The notes beneath the pieces are model-generated. The model ran no database searches and was not told the origin of the DNA. It was given only the letters and a program-made list of their open reading frames with translations. This document shows, piece after piece, positions 7,035 through 15,546 of a stretch of 16,023 bases of DNA; the stretch's first letter is position 1, and every line of letters begins with the position of its first letter. The stretch comes from Tectiglobus sp051009975. Its GTDB lineage: Bacteria; Pseudomonadota; Alphaproteobacteria; Rhizobiales; Hyphomicrobiaceae. Both the position numbers and the translations under genes were made by a program. Location of the stretch: assembly GCA_051009975.1 (NCBI GenBank), contig JBPCWA010000053.1, forward strand, positions 1 through 16,023, given 5' to 3'.

Positions 7035-7934
7035 CTAAAGTGCCTCGGCGCCGGAGATAATTTCAATCAGCTCTTTTGTGATTTGAGCTTGCCGCTGGCG
7101 GTTGTAAGTGATTGTCAATTTGTCGATCATTTCACCCGCATTGCGCGTCGCGTTGTCCATAGCAGACATACGCGCACCTTGCTCGGACGCGGCATTTTCC
7201 AACAAGCCTCTGAACATCTGAGTTGCCACGTTGCGGGTCAAAAGGAAGCCCAGGATTTCTTCCTCGCCGGGTTCATAATCGTAAACGGCAGTGCTTTCGG
7301 CTTGCTGCCTTGCGGCGTCATCGTCGTCAGAAGCATCCGGCAGCTTGGCTGGTATCAACTGCAGTGCCGTTGGCACCTGTGTCATGACCGACTTAAATTC
7401 GGAGAAATACATCGTGCAAACATCGAATTCTCGTCGATCAAACATGGCCAGAACTTTACTGGCAATGTCTTCGGCGTTGACGAACCCGAGATGACGCACT
7501 TCTTTCAGATCGACCCGGTCCACGGCCAACGCTTCATATTCTCGGCGCAAAACGTCAAAGCCCTTGCGACCGACGAACAAGAGCTTGACAGTCTTGCCCG
7601 CGGCTCGAAGCCGAAGGATATCCTGCCGGGCAAGGCGAGCGATATTGCTGTTGAAGCCCCCGCAAAGACCGCGCTCTGCGGTCATAACCACAAGCAGGTG
7701 GGTATTGTCATCCCCAGTGCCGACTAGCAACGGTGACGCGCCTTCCTTGCTCGCCAAGCCCTGATTGAGGTTTGCGAGGACACGATCCATACGCAACGCG
7801 TAAGGGCGCGCGGAAGTAACTGCCTCCTGAGCCCGTCGCAACTTGGCGGCAGCGACCATCTGCATGGCCTTCGTGATTTTACGCGTCGCCGTTACAGAGG
7901 CGATACGGTTTCTGAGATCCTTGAGGCTCGGCAT
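7035..7934 (-). CDS. atpG: F1F0 ATP synthase gamma subunit
   Basis: Gamma is the central shaft that turns inside the alpha/beta hexamer. The 299-residue protein begins with the conserved helix LRNRIASVTATRKITKAMQMVAAAKLRRAQ (residues about 7-37) and ends with the matching C-terminal helix containing MSAMDNATRNA and a TITYNRQRQAQITKELIEI segment, which together form the coiled-coil shaft. The GLCGGFN motif in the globular part is present. GAAGGAG and AGGG lie upstream of the ATG; the gap to atpA is 38 bases. Size and sequence are typical of alphaproteobacteria. Confidence 0.99.
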   Translation of the reverse strand: MPSLKDLRNRIASVTATRKITKAMQMVAAAKLRRAQEAVTSARPYALRMDRVLANLNQGLASKEGASPLLVGTGDDNTHLLVVMTAERGLCGGFNSNIARLARQDILRLRAAGKTVKLLFVGRKGFDVLRREYEALAVDRVDLKEVRHLGFVNAEDIASKVLAMFDRREFDVCTMYFSEFKSVMTQVPTALQLIPAKLPDASDDDDAARQQAESTAVYDYEPGEEEILGFLLTRNVATQMFRGLLENAASEQGARMSAMDNATRNAGEMIDKLTITYNRQRQAQITKELIEIISGAEAL

Positions 7935-7972
7935 TCGACGCCCTGCGCTCCTTCAAATAGCGGTGCTACGGG

Positions 7973-9505
7973 TTAGGCCGAAAAACCCTTTGCAAAATCA
8001 TCCAGCCGGCTCGTCAGCGCGCTCTCGGAATCTGAACTCAGCTGTTTTTCTGCACGAATTTGTTCGAGCAGGTCCTTGCCGGTGTCACGCATATAAATGA
8101 GAAACTGCTCTTCGAATTTTCCAACGGCAGAGACCGGAATAGCATCCAGATACCCTTTGGTTCCGGCATAAATCACGACGACCTGCTCTTCCGTTTTCAG
8201 CGGCGAAAATTGAGGTTGTTTGAGCAATTCGGTCAACCGTTCACCGCGTGCCAGCATCCGCTGCGTCGCAGCATCCAAATCAGACCCGAATTGCGCGAAT
8301 GCTGCCATTTCGCGGTACTGGGCGAGCTCGCCCTTGATGGAGCCAGCCACCTGTTTCATGGCTTTGATTTGAGCTGAAGACCCTACGCGCGACACGGAAA
8401 GGCCGACATTCACGGCTGGGCGAATGCCCTGATAAAACAAGTCGGTCTCAAGAAAGATCTGTCCGTCCGTAATGGAGATTACGTTTGTTGGAATGAACGC
8501 CGAAACATCGTTGCCCTGGGTCTCGATCACCGGAAGCGCCGTGAGCGATCCGTTTCCATTCTCATCGTTCAGCTTTGCCGCCCTCTCTAACAACCGAGAA
8601 TGCAAATAAAAGACGTCACCGGGATAGGCCTCACGCCCCGGCGGTCGCCGGAGCAACAGAGACATCTGACGGTAGGCGACCGCTTGTTTGGACAGGTCGT
8701 CGTAACCGATCACTGCATGCATTCCGTTGTCCCGGAAATATTCACCGATCGCACATCCAGTAAACGGCGCAAGAAACTGCATCGGAGCAGCATCGGAGGC
8801 GGTGGCGGCGACGATCACCGAGTAGTCCATCGCACCGCTTTCCTCCAGCACACGCACGAACTGTGCAACAGTCGAGCGTTTTTGTCCGACTGCCACATAA
8901 ACACAATAAAGCTTCTGGGATTCATCATCGCCCGCATGCAACGGCTTTTGGTTGAGGAATGTGTCCAGTATGATCGCAGTCTTGCCAGTCTGGCGATCTC
9001 CGATCACAAGCTCTCTTTGACCTCGGCCAATCGGAATAAGCGCATCTATGGCCTTCAGGCCTGTCGACATCGGCTCGTGTACCGACTTGCGTGGCAATAT
9101 GCCGGGCGCTTTAACGTCCACGCGCCGCATTTCGGCACCGTCAATTGGTCCTTTGCCGTCAATGGGATTGCCCAAACCATCGACCACACGTCCCAGCAGT
9201 CCTTTCCCGACTGGCACTTCGACGATGGCACCGGTACGTTTGACGGTATCACCTTCCCTAATATTTCGGTCGTCGCCAAATATGACAACGCCGACGTTGT
9301 CTGCTTCGAGATTGAGAGCCATCCCTCGCAGTCCGCCGGGAAACTCGACCATTTCGCCAGCCTGGACGTTATCCAGTCCATAAACGCGGGCGATACCGTC
9401 ACCCACCGACAGCACCTGCCCGATTTCGGAGACCTCTGCCTCCTGTCCAAAATTCTTGATCTGTTCCTTCAGGATCGAGGAGATCTCAGCGGCCCGGATA
9501 TCCAT
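7973..9505 (-). CDS. atpA: F1F0 ATP synthase alpha subunit
   Basis: Alpha provides the non-catalytic nucleotide sites and contributes the arginine finger to the catalytic sites. The 510-residue protein has the P-loop GDRQTGKT at 169-176 and the arginine-finger segment LSVSRVGSSAQ in the C-terminal half. The N-terminal helix (EISSILKEQIKNF) that contacts the delta subunit is intact. The start overlaps the stop of atpH by one base (TAATG), with AGAGG upstream, so the two are translationally coupled. No anomaly seen. Confidence 0.99.
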   Translation of the reverse strand: MDIRAAEISSILKEQIKNFGQEAEVSEIGQVLSVGDGIARVYGLDNVQAGEMVEFPGGLRGMALNLEADNVGVVIFGDDRNIREGDTVKRTGAIVEVPVGKGLLGRVVDGLGNPIDGKGPIDGAEMRRVDVKAPGILPRKSVHEPMSTGLKAIDALIPIGRGQRELVIGDRQTGKTAIILDTFLNQKPLHAGDDESQKLYCVYVAVGQKRSTVAQFVRVLEESGAMDYSVIVAATASDAAPMQFLAPFTGCAIGEYFRDNGMHAVIGYDDLSKQAVAYRQMSLLLRRPPGREAYPGDVFYLHSRLLERAAKLNDENGNGSLTALPVIETQGNDVSAFIPTNVISITDGQIFLETDLFYQGIRPAVNVGLSVSRVGSSAQIKAMKQVAGSIKGELAQYREMAAFAQFGSDLDAATQRMLARGERLTELLKQPQFSPLKTEEQVVVIYAGTKGYLDAIPVSAVGKFEEQFLIYMRDTGKDLLEQIRAEKQLSSDSESALTSRLDDFAKGFSA

Positions 9506-10080
9506 TAGCCAACCTCTTTCATGCGCATCTTGAGCGTTGATAGCTTCGTACGAAGCGACGAGTCGATCATGCGGCTGCCCACTTTGACAATGAGGCCGCC
9601 CAAAAGCGAGGGATCAACCTTCGCGATGATCTGAACATCTTTGCCAATGGACGCCTTCAATGTTTCTTTCAATGTTTGAAGCTGTCCCTCATTGAGACTT
9701 GCTGCACTAGTCACATCCGCTTCCACCTCGCCGCGCGAACGCGCTGCGAGCGTTCGGAACGCCTTTATCATTTCAGGTGCTGCGAATAGCCGCCGATTAC
9801 GCGCTATCAGCTTCATGAAATTCAAAGTTAAGCCACCAATCCCGGCGCGTTTGAGCAATGCCTCAAGCGCCTGGGTCTGCTCATCGGCGGAAAAAACCGG
9901 ACTGCGGACCATGCGCCGAAGATCGGCGCTCTCCTTCAGCATGGCTTCAACAGCTATCAGGTCACTCTCAACTTTTTCCAGTTCAGCCTGTTCTTCAGCC
10001 AAGTCAAACAGGGCCGACGCGTACCGTCCCGGAACGCTGGCCATAAATTGGTCTTCGGTCGCCACGTCGTGCGCTTTCAT
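9505..10080 (-). CDS. atpH: F1F0 ATP synthase delta subunit
   Basis: Delta (OSCP in mitochondria) joins the top of F1 to the peripheral stalk b subunits. The 191-residue protein has the family signature PGRYASALFDLAEEQ at the start (about 17-31), the helical N-terminal domain, NRRLFAAPEMIKAF in the middle, and the C-terminal GGLIVKVGSRMIDSSLRTKL segment. The ATG at 10080 gives a leader of normal length before GRYA, but there is no recognisable Shine-Dalgarno before it; the in-frame ATG at residue 13 is not better. It is the first gene of the operon and overlaps atpA by one base. Confidence 0.97.
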   Translation of the reverse strand: MKAHDVATEDQFMASVPGRYASALFDLAEEQAELEKVESDLIAVEAMLKESADLRRMVRSPVFSADEQTQALEALLKRAGIGGLTLNFMKLIARNRRLFAAPEMIKAFRTLAARSRGEVEADVTSAASLNEGQLQTLKETLKASIGKDVQIIAKVDPSLLGGLIVKVGSRMIDSSLRTKLSTLKMRMKEVG

Positions 10081-10103
10081 GCGTTAGGGGTGGGACAGGT
10101 TCC

Positions 10104-10129
10104 GCTCGTGAGGGCGTTGCCGCCCGAGC
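10104..10129 (-). promoter_or_regulatory. GCAA-tetraloop hairpin in the atp operon leader
   Basis: On the minus strand GGGCG, loop GCAA, CGCCC form a five-pair stem closed by a stable GNRA tetraloop, and GCTC/GAGC extend it below a TCAC bulge. It ends 23 bases before the atpH ATG, which itself lacks a clear ribosome site. There is no T-run, so it is not an intrinsic terminator. A role in mRNA stability or translation of the operon is inference. Confidence 0.4.
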
Positions 10130-10328
10130 CTGCCTCTCCAATCACCCGTACAGAGGATGGACAAAATACATTATCAGCAGGGACGATTTTGAATACATCC
10201 CCTTTAAGCCCTGTGAGCCGTCGAGGTCCTACCATGGTGATCCAGCGCTGATCAACTCTCCGAATAGAGCCGCAATGCCGCATTGTTGGGATTTTGCAGC
10301 CGACTTTCGTGACAGTTCCCTCCTTTGA

Positions 10329-11564
10329 TCATTCGACAGATCGAACTTTCGTAATGACGGCCGACGAGGCCTCCAGCGTCCGATGGACGGGGCATTTGCC
10401 TGCTATTTCCACCAACTTGTCGCGGACATCCTCGTCAATTTCGCCAGAAATCGAGATGACTCGCTCGAAGCGATCGACTTTACCGGTCCGACCTTCGATT
10501 ACATCGTGACAATCCTGACAATGTGCTGCGGCCACCTTGCCATGCACAACTTCGACACTGATCTTGCCTAACGTGAGGTTCTTAAAGCCGGCATACATTC
10601 TCAGTGTCATTGCCGTGCACGTACCAAGCGCGATAGACAGATAGTCGTAAGGAGACGGCCCACTGTCGAGCCCGCCAACGCTCGTCGGTTCATCAGCCAA
10701 CAAGCGATGACGCCCTATCCAGATCACGTTGGAGAACTTTCCAAGCCCCGTTTCTGTCACGAGGACATTTGCTTGCTCTTCGGTTTCGCCTCCATATTCA
10801 GGTACAAAGCGTGTTGCCCAAGCTGCAATGATGCTGGCAACGTAGGTCGCATCGGTTGGTCTGGTCACGAGATGATCTGCAGAATCAAGCGACACAAAAC
10901 TTTTCGGATGTTTGGCAGCTGAGAAAATTTGTCCAGCATTGTCTATACTGACTGTCTGGTCCGTAGGCGAATGAAGGACCAGAAGCGCCTTTCTCATCTT
11001 GGCAATGCCGTCAATAAGACGCGCACCTTCAGCGTCTTCGACAAAGCTGCGCGTAATCGTAAAAGTACGCCCGGCTAGTGTAACGTCGGCCTGGCCGGCA
11101 GCGCGAATATGGTCCAATGAGGTGCCGAATTGATGAAGCACGTGCCCGACGTCGGCCGGTGCTCCAATGGTAGCTACCGCCTTTACCTCTTCAATCTGTG
11201 GCGCAGCCGCGAGAACGGCAGCTCCTCCAAGCGAGTGCCCCACCAAGATCGACGGCGCTTCAAAATGCTCCCTGAGATAGCTTGCGGCCGAGATCACGTC
11301 GTCAACGTTCGAGGAGAAATTGGTATTGGCGAATTCGCCTTCGGAGGACCCAAGCCCTGTGAAATCAAAGCGCAAAACGGCGATGCCGAGCTGAGCGAGT
11401 CTTTGTGATATCTCGCGCGCAGCAAACAGGTCTTTCGAGCATGTAAAGCAGTGGGCAAATAATGCGTAGGCGCGGATCGGACCAGTCGGCAAATCCAAAC
11501 GTGCTGCTAGATCTTCTCCGGTATGGCCAGTAAATGTACTGCGCAACGTTGTCCTTGCCACCAT
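10329..11564 (-). CDS. Fused alpha/beta hydrolase - OsmC family protein
   Basis: This 411-residue protein joins two domains. Residues about 1-255 are an alpha/beta hydrolase with nucleophile S111 in GHSLGG, a likely acid D202 (SPTDQ) and H231 (ADHL). Residues about 270-411 are an OsmC domain with the two conserved cysteines C316 (GTCTAMTLRMYA) and C391 (KCPVHRTLE), which in OsmC/Ohr proteins reduce organic hydroperoxides through a disulfide. An extra HCQDCH pair (C349, C352) lies between them. The fusion is a recognised bacterial architecture, but its substrate is not established to my knowledge. GAAGGAC precedes the ATG. It lies between priA and atpH on the same strand with gaps of about 250-270 bases on both sides, so it probably has its own promoter. 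Confidence 0.93.
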   Translation of the reverse strand: MVARTTLRSTFTGHTGEDLAARLDLPTGPIRAYALFAHCFTCSKDLFAAREISQRLAQLGIAVLRFDFTGLGSSEGEFANTNFSSNVDDVISAASYLREHFEAPSILVGHSLGGAAVLAAAPQIEEVKAVATIGAPADVGHVLHQFGTSLDHIRAAGQADVTLAGRTFTITRSFVEDAEGARLIDGIAKMRKALLVLHSPTDQTVSIDNAGQIFSAAKHPKSFVSLDSADHLVTRPTDATYVASIIAAWATRFVPEYGGETEEQANVLVTETGLGKFSNVIWIGRHRLLADEPTSVGGLDSGPSPYDYLSIALGTCTAMTLRMYAGFKNLTLGKISVEVVHGKVAAAHCQDCHDVIEGRTGKVDRFERVISISGEIDEDVRDKLVEIAGKCPVHRTLEASSAVITKVRSVE

Positions 11565-11836
11565 CTTGTGTCCTTCTTCAATTCTGTTGCTGATGCGTTA
11601 CTGATGCTGGTGCCACAGTCGAGGGAATTTCGTTTAGCGGTGTGCAGTTGTCGTGTGCTCTTGCGTTGGAAGTTGTCCCGCAGCTCGCACCCAGACCTCG
11701 ACTTCTCCAATCATCGTTGTCGCTAACCATCGCCAGCCGTCAAAGCTAGAGGTCGCAGCCAGAGCTCGGCACTTGAGGTCGCGACCTGAGGCTTCTGTCG
11801 GTGGCTAGCTCAGTCAGTGGTGGACCGTCGCCGAGA
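11565..11836. other. Intergenic region priA - OsmC fusion gene, with a 12-base palindrome
   Basis: This 272-base gap should hold the promoter of the OsmC fusion gene, but I see no convincing -35/-10 pair. It does contain a perfect palindrome AGGTCGCGACCT (11776-11787) and a direct repeat GAGGTCGC at 11749-11756 and 11775-11782, a 26-base period. These could be operator half-sites upstream of the OsmC fusion gene. Short reading frames here have no coding character. Confidence 0.35.
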
Positions 11837-14101
11837 CTAGAGGAAATTATAGGGATCAACATCAACTTGTAGCCGGACATCGCCCTTGATCGCAGGAATG
11901 TGACCGAGCCATTGACGGAGATAACTCTGGACGTCGATCTCGCGCGGGCACTTTATGAGCAAGCGTAGGCGGTGGCGTCCCCGAATGACGGCAAGTGGCG
12001 CCTCTGTTGGGCCAAGTACGCTCACTTTGTCGGACGCCGGCGCTGCCCGTGCCACTGCGCGAGCAAACCCCTCCGCCATTTCCTTTTGCCGCGCAGATAT
12101 GATGAGCGCCACGAGCCGACCAAACGGAGGAAGCAACCCGCGCTGGCGGGAGCGAATTTCACTCTCGACAAATGAATCGCGGTCGCCTGCCACGATGGCC
12201 TGCATCACGGGGTGCTCCGGTAAATGCGTTTGGACGAAGCCACGACCACGCTCCAGGGCACGTCCGGCGCGGCCCGTCACCTGATGCATGAGTTGGAACG
12301 ATCTCTCTCCGGCCCGCGGATCCGCTTGACTAAGACCAAGATCGCCATCGACGATACCCACCGTTGCGAGGTCCGGAAAGTGATGTCCTTTCGCGACAAT
12401 CTGCGTCCCTATGATGAGGTCAGCTTTTCCGGCCTCGATATCGGCGATGACCGCCCGCATTTCCGTGAGCGTGGGAATGAGATCACTCGAAAGCAGAACC
12501 ACGCGTGCATCTGGAAAACGCTCGGTAACTTCCTCGCAAATGCGTTCGACCCCGGGACCACAAGCGACCAAGCCGCCTTCGTCACTACACTTTGGGCATT
12601 TTTCTGGGATCGGAAGCGAGAAGCCACAGTGATGACAATTCAGCCGTCGTCGAAATCTATGCTCGACTAACCAGGCGGAGCATTGGGGACACTCAATTCT
12701 GTGTCCGCAACTGCGACAAAGCGTCAATGGCGCGTAACCACGACGATTTAGGAACAACAAGCTCTGGCGCTTCTCCTTTAGCGTCTCTTGGACGGCGGCA
12801 ACGAGTGTCGGAGAAAGCCATTGGCCCGACTTAGGTGGATCGCTTCTCATGTCGATCGCCCTCACGTCGGGCATTGCAACTCCCGAAAAGCGTCCTGGCA
12901 ACACGGTGTGGCGGTAGCGGCCCGTACGAGCGTTCACATGGCTCTCGATAGAAGGCGTTGCTGAGGCGAGCACGATCGGAAACCCTTCGAGACTAGCGCG
13001 AACCACTGCCATGTCTCGAGCCTGATAGGTGACCCTGTCTTCCTGTTTGAATCCGGCATCATGCTCCTCATCAACGACGATCAGTCCGAGTTCGCTGTAG
13101 GGCAAGAAAAGGCCTGAACGTGCACCGACTATGCAGCGGGCCTTACCATCCCCAACCGCCCTCCAGATCCGCCCTCGTTCAGCGCCGCTCAATGCTGAGT
13201 GCCACTCGACCGGCGCGCATCCAAACCTAGCAGCGAAGCGGTTCATAAATTGACTGGTCAGTGCAATTTCTGGAAGCATTATCAAAACTTGGCGTCCTTG
13301 CGCCAAAGCTGCGGCGACTGCCTCAAAGTAGACTTCCGTCTTCCCAGATCCCGTCACGCCATCCAAAAGCGTTACTGAGTATGTCCGCGCTTCAATCGCG
13401 GCCAGCATCGACTGGACAACTCGCGATTGATCTTCCGAAAACCCGGTTGAGTGGTGCAAAGGATCGGGCGTCGGATATCCTCGGTCCGCAATAACCACGT
13501 CGACTAGGACTCCCGCTTGCACGAGCCCATCAATTACGCCTGTGCTACAATCTGCGAGCCTGGCCAGTTCCGATTTCGTGCGCACGTGCCCATCCGCTGC
13601 CGTTTCGATGACCCGGACGCGCGGCGGTGTCATCCTCGCCGGCAGCTGAGCGTCTGCGACGATCTGGACTCCGAATCGGGGCTTCTCCGGCTCGAAAGCC
13701 GCGCGGGCCCCCATCATCATGCGCAGCACCATGCCCAACGGCGAGACAGTGTAATTCGCGATCCACTCCGCGAATCGCATGGCCACCACTGGTAGTGGCG
13801 GAGCGGCGACGCGACCGGCCAGCGACTTCAACTTCTCGGGCGCGACAGGTCTTTGCGCGCCATACGGACGATCCCAGACCACACCGATCCGAAGTTGCGG
13901 CCCCAACGGCACCAACACGAAAGATCCAGGTACAATCGATCCATCCTCATCGAGAAGATAGTCGTAGCTCTGATCGACCGCCACTGGCACGACAACTGGT
14001 ACGCGCTCGCGTGTCGCGCAGGGATCACCGGTAAGTTCCAGGAATTGGGTCAACGGCTCGCCTGATGCAAGACCTGTTTCAGAAATCGATTTCGACAACA
14101 T
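11837..14101 (-). CDS. priA: Primosomal replication restart helicase PriA
   Basis: PriA recognises stalled or repaired forks and reloads the replicative helicase. The 754-residue protein shows the N-terminal 3' DNA-binding domain (VDQSYDYLLDEDG), Walker A GSGKT (251-255), the DEEH box (344-347), and the zinc-binding region with eight cysteines in four pairs (462/465, 471/474, 489/492, 502/505), followed by IGTQIVAKGHHFPDL of the second helicase lobe. All key residues are intact. The ATG at 14101 has no clear ribosome site and adds about 30 residues before the conserved domain, so the true start may be further in, but no good alternative is evident. The gap to the upstream glutathione transferase gene is 69 bases. 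Confidence 0.97.
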   Translation of the reverse strand: MLSKSISETGLASGEPLTQFLELTGDPCATRERVPVVVPVAVDQSYDYLLDEDGSIVPGSFVLVPLGPQLRIGVVWDRPYGAQRPVAPEKLKSLAGRVAAPPLPVVAMRFAEWIANYTVSPLGMVLRMMMGARAAFEPEKPRFGVQIVADAQLPARMTPPRVRVIETAADGHVRTKSELARLADCSTGVIDGLVQAGVLVDVVIADRGYPTPDPLHHSTGFSEDQSRVVQSMLAAIEARTYSVTLLDGVTGSGKTEVYFEAVAAALAQGRQVLIMLPEIALTSQFMNRFAARFGCAPVEWHSALSGAERGRIWRAVGDGKARCIVGARSGLFLPYSELGLIVVDEEHDAGFKQEDRVTYQARDMAVVRASLEGFPIVLASATPSIESHVNARTGRYRHTVLPGRFSGVAMPDVRAIDMRSDPPKSGQWLSPTLVAAVQETLKEKRQSLLFLNRRGYAPLTLCRSCGHRIECPQCSAWLVEHRFRRRLNCHHCGFSLPIPEKCPKCSDEGGLVACGPGVERICEEVTERFPDARVVLLSSDLIPTLTEMRAVIADIEAGKADLIIGTQIVAKGHHFPDLATVGIVDGDLGLSQADPRAGERSFQLMHQVTGRAGRALERGRGFVQTHLPEHPVMQAIVAGDRDSFVESEIRSRQRGLLPPFGRLVALIISARQKEMAEGFARAVARAAPASDKVSVLGPTEAPLAVIRGRHRLRLLIKCPREIDVQSYLRQWLGHIPAIKGDVRLQVDVDPYNFL

Positions 14102-14170
14102 AATTTACGCGTAGACTACGGCCGTCGAAAGGCGAGTATCGCATGGAAACATTGCGCATCTCAAATCAGA

Positions 14171-15160
14171 TCAATTGAGATTGTCGCGACCATGCGGCGC
14201 AGTGAAGTCCAATCGCGGACCTATTGGCACGATACGACTTGGGTTCAGTGTTTCGTGGCTTGCATAGTAGTGATGGCGAATGTGATCAAAGTTGACGGTA
14301 TCTGCGACCCCCGGACGCTGATAAAGCTCGCGCGTATACCCCCATAAGGCTTTATAATCGACCAATCGGTAGAGATTACATTTGAAATGCCCATGATAGA
14401 CGGCGTCGAAGCGAGCAAGTGTTGTAAATAGTCGCCAATCCGCCTCTGTGATCTGCCGACCGACGAGATAGCGCTGTTCTGCCAACCTTTGCTCGAGCCA
14501 ATCCATCGTATCAAAGAGTGCCCGCACGGCACCATCGTAGGCCTCTTGTGTGGTCGCAAATCCTGCCCGATACACGCCATTGTTGACGGTCTCGTAGATA
14601 CGAGCGTTTACGACATCAATCTCACTCCGCAACTCGTCAGGGAAATAATCGTTCGCCAGAGCGCCGACCGCGTCGAACGCGTCGAACGCGGAATTGAACA
14701 TGCGAATAATTTCCGATGACTCGTTGCTAACGATCGTGCCGCTTTCTTTGTCCCATAACACTGGCACTGTGACCCGGCCGGAATAAGTTGGGTCAGCGCG
14801 AACATAGATTTCGTGCATAAACTCTGCCTGAGCAACGGGGTCCGAGACGACACCCGGACCACTGGTGAACGACCATCCGCCGTTGCCCATAAACGAGTTG
14901 ACCACAGATAGATTGACCATGTCTTCAAGGCCTTTGAGGCTTCGAAAAATGAGGGTTCGGTGTGCCCAAGGGCAGGCCAGACTGACGTAAAGGTGGTACC
15001 GCCCGGGCTCTGCTTTGAACCCTCCCCGACCACTCGGGCCGGCGTCACCGCTGGCCGTAACCCAATTTCGAAACTTGGCGGCGCTGCGCTCAAACTTTCC
15101 GCCGGTTGACTTGGTATCATACCACTGCTCGTGCCAACGTCCGTCGACCAACAATCCCAT
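14171..15160 (-). CDS. Xi-class glutathione transferase / glutathionyl-hydroquinone reductase
   Basis: Enzymes of this class (YqjG, PcpF, ECM4) use glutathione to reduce glutathionyl-hydroquinones back to hydroquinones. The 329-residue protein has the N-terminal WYDTKSTGGKF and GRYHLYVSLACPWAHR segments, with catalytic C63 in the CPWAHR motif, a PVLWDKESGTIVSNES glutathione-binding stretch, and the all-helical C-terminal domain with RLFTTLARFDAVYHGHFKCN. The length matches the family. I prefer the ATG at 15160: GGGAG stands eight bases upstream, whereas the longer frame begins with TTG at 15175 and would place that ribosome site inside the coding sequence. A tandem 9-base repeat inside the gene encodes Phe-Asp-Ala twice. 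It precedes priA on the same strand but probably is a separate unit. Confidence 0.94.
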   Translation of the reverse strand: MGLLVDGRWHEQWYDTKSTGGKFERSAAKFRNWVTASGDAGPSGRGGFKAEPGRYHLYVSLACPWAHRTLIFRSLKGLEDMVNLSVVNSFMGNGGWSFTSGPGVVSDPVAQAEFMHEIYVRADPTYSGRVTVPVLWDKESGTIVSNESSEIIRMFNSAFDAFDAVGALANDYFPDELRSEIDVVNARIYETVNNGVYRAGFATTQEAYDGAVRALFDTMDWLEQRLAEQRYLVGRQITEADWRLFTTLARFDAVYHGHFKCNLYRLVDYKALWGYTRELYQRPGVADTVNFDHIRHHYYASHETLNPSRIVPIGPRLDFTAPHGRDNLN

Positions 15161-15546
15161 TTTCACAACTCCCAAAGATCCGCACGATCATGATTGGTTA
15201 GTAAGTTCTGCCTAATCGCTGAAGTGTGTCATTCCGCCTTCGTTGCCGGGTGTATCAGATATGGTGGATCAAGAGAGCGACAGCAGCTCGGTCACGCTCC
15301 TGCTGCTGTCGTATCTTGCTTGGATCGTCCCATAGAGTTCGCGCCAAACGAAAGCAAGTGTTGGGTCATCCGCGGCTTTGAACTCACGTCAGGTGATACC
15401 GAAGCTATTGCCAGAGGTTGCGTGAGAAGTTAGGTCTGGGATTCGGGCGCACCAAGCGTTAAAAGATGCGGCTCAAGGCATTGCATTGACCGACGCATAC
15501 ACGCTACGATTTCAGCAACAGAAGCAACAAGACAGCAGGTATCATC
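15161..15546. other. Long non-coding gap between divergent genes
   Basis: This 386-base stretch separates the glutathione transferase gene (minus) from the small basic gene (plus), so it should hold both promoters. I see no gene in it. Visible elements are TTAG/CTAA arms ten bases apart (15198-15215) upstream of the transferase start, a perfect ten-base inverted repeat (15278-15311), and a weak TTGCAT - 18 bases - TACGAT pair at 15481-15510 facing the small basic gene. Confidence 0.4.
15278..15311. repeat. Perfect 10-base inverted repeat
   Basis: CGACAGCAGC (15278-15287) and GCTGCTGTCG (15302-15311) are exact reverse complements around a 14-base loop. No T-run follows on either strand, so a terminator is unlikely. 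It lies about 120 bases upstream of the glutathione transferase ATG. It may be an operator or a transcript stem. Confidence 0.5.

Noticed and set aside
10077..10283. 68-residue minus-strand reading frame upstream of atpH with a 4-base ATGA overlap
   Set aside because: The overlap is suggestive of coupling, but the frame has no ribosome site, odd codon choice and no recognisable sequence, and it spans the leader hairpin. Most likely chance.
11507..11726. Two overlapping 67-residue frames upstream of the OsmC fusion gene
   Set aside because: Opposite-strand and out-of-frame shadows with no ribosome site; the OsmC fusion start with GAAGGAC is clear.
11801..11820. tRNA-like D-arm sequence, GGCTAGCTCAGTCAGTGG
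   Set aside because: The match to a tRNA D-arm is limited to this short piece. No anticodon arm, T-arm (GGTTCGAATCC type) or acceptor pairing follows, and the priA gene end is only about 20 bases away.
15194..15433. 79-residue plus-strand reading frame
   Set aside because: No ribosome site, erratic composition, and it runs through the inverted repeat at 15278-15311; no coding signal.
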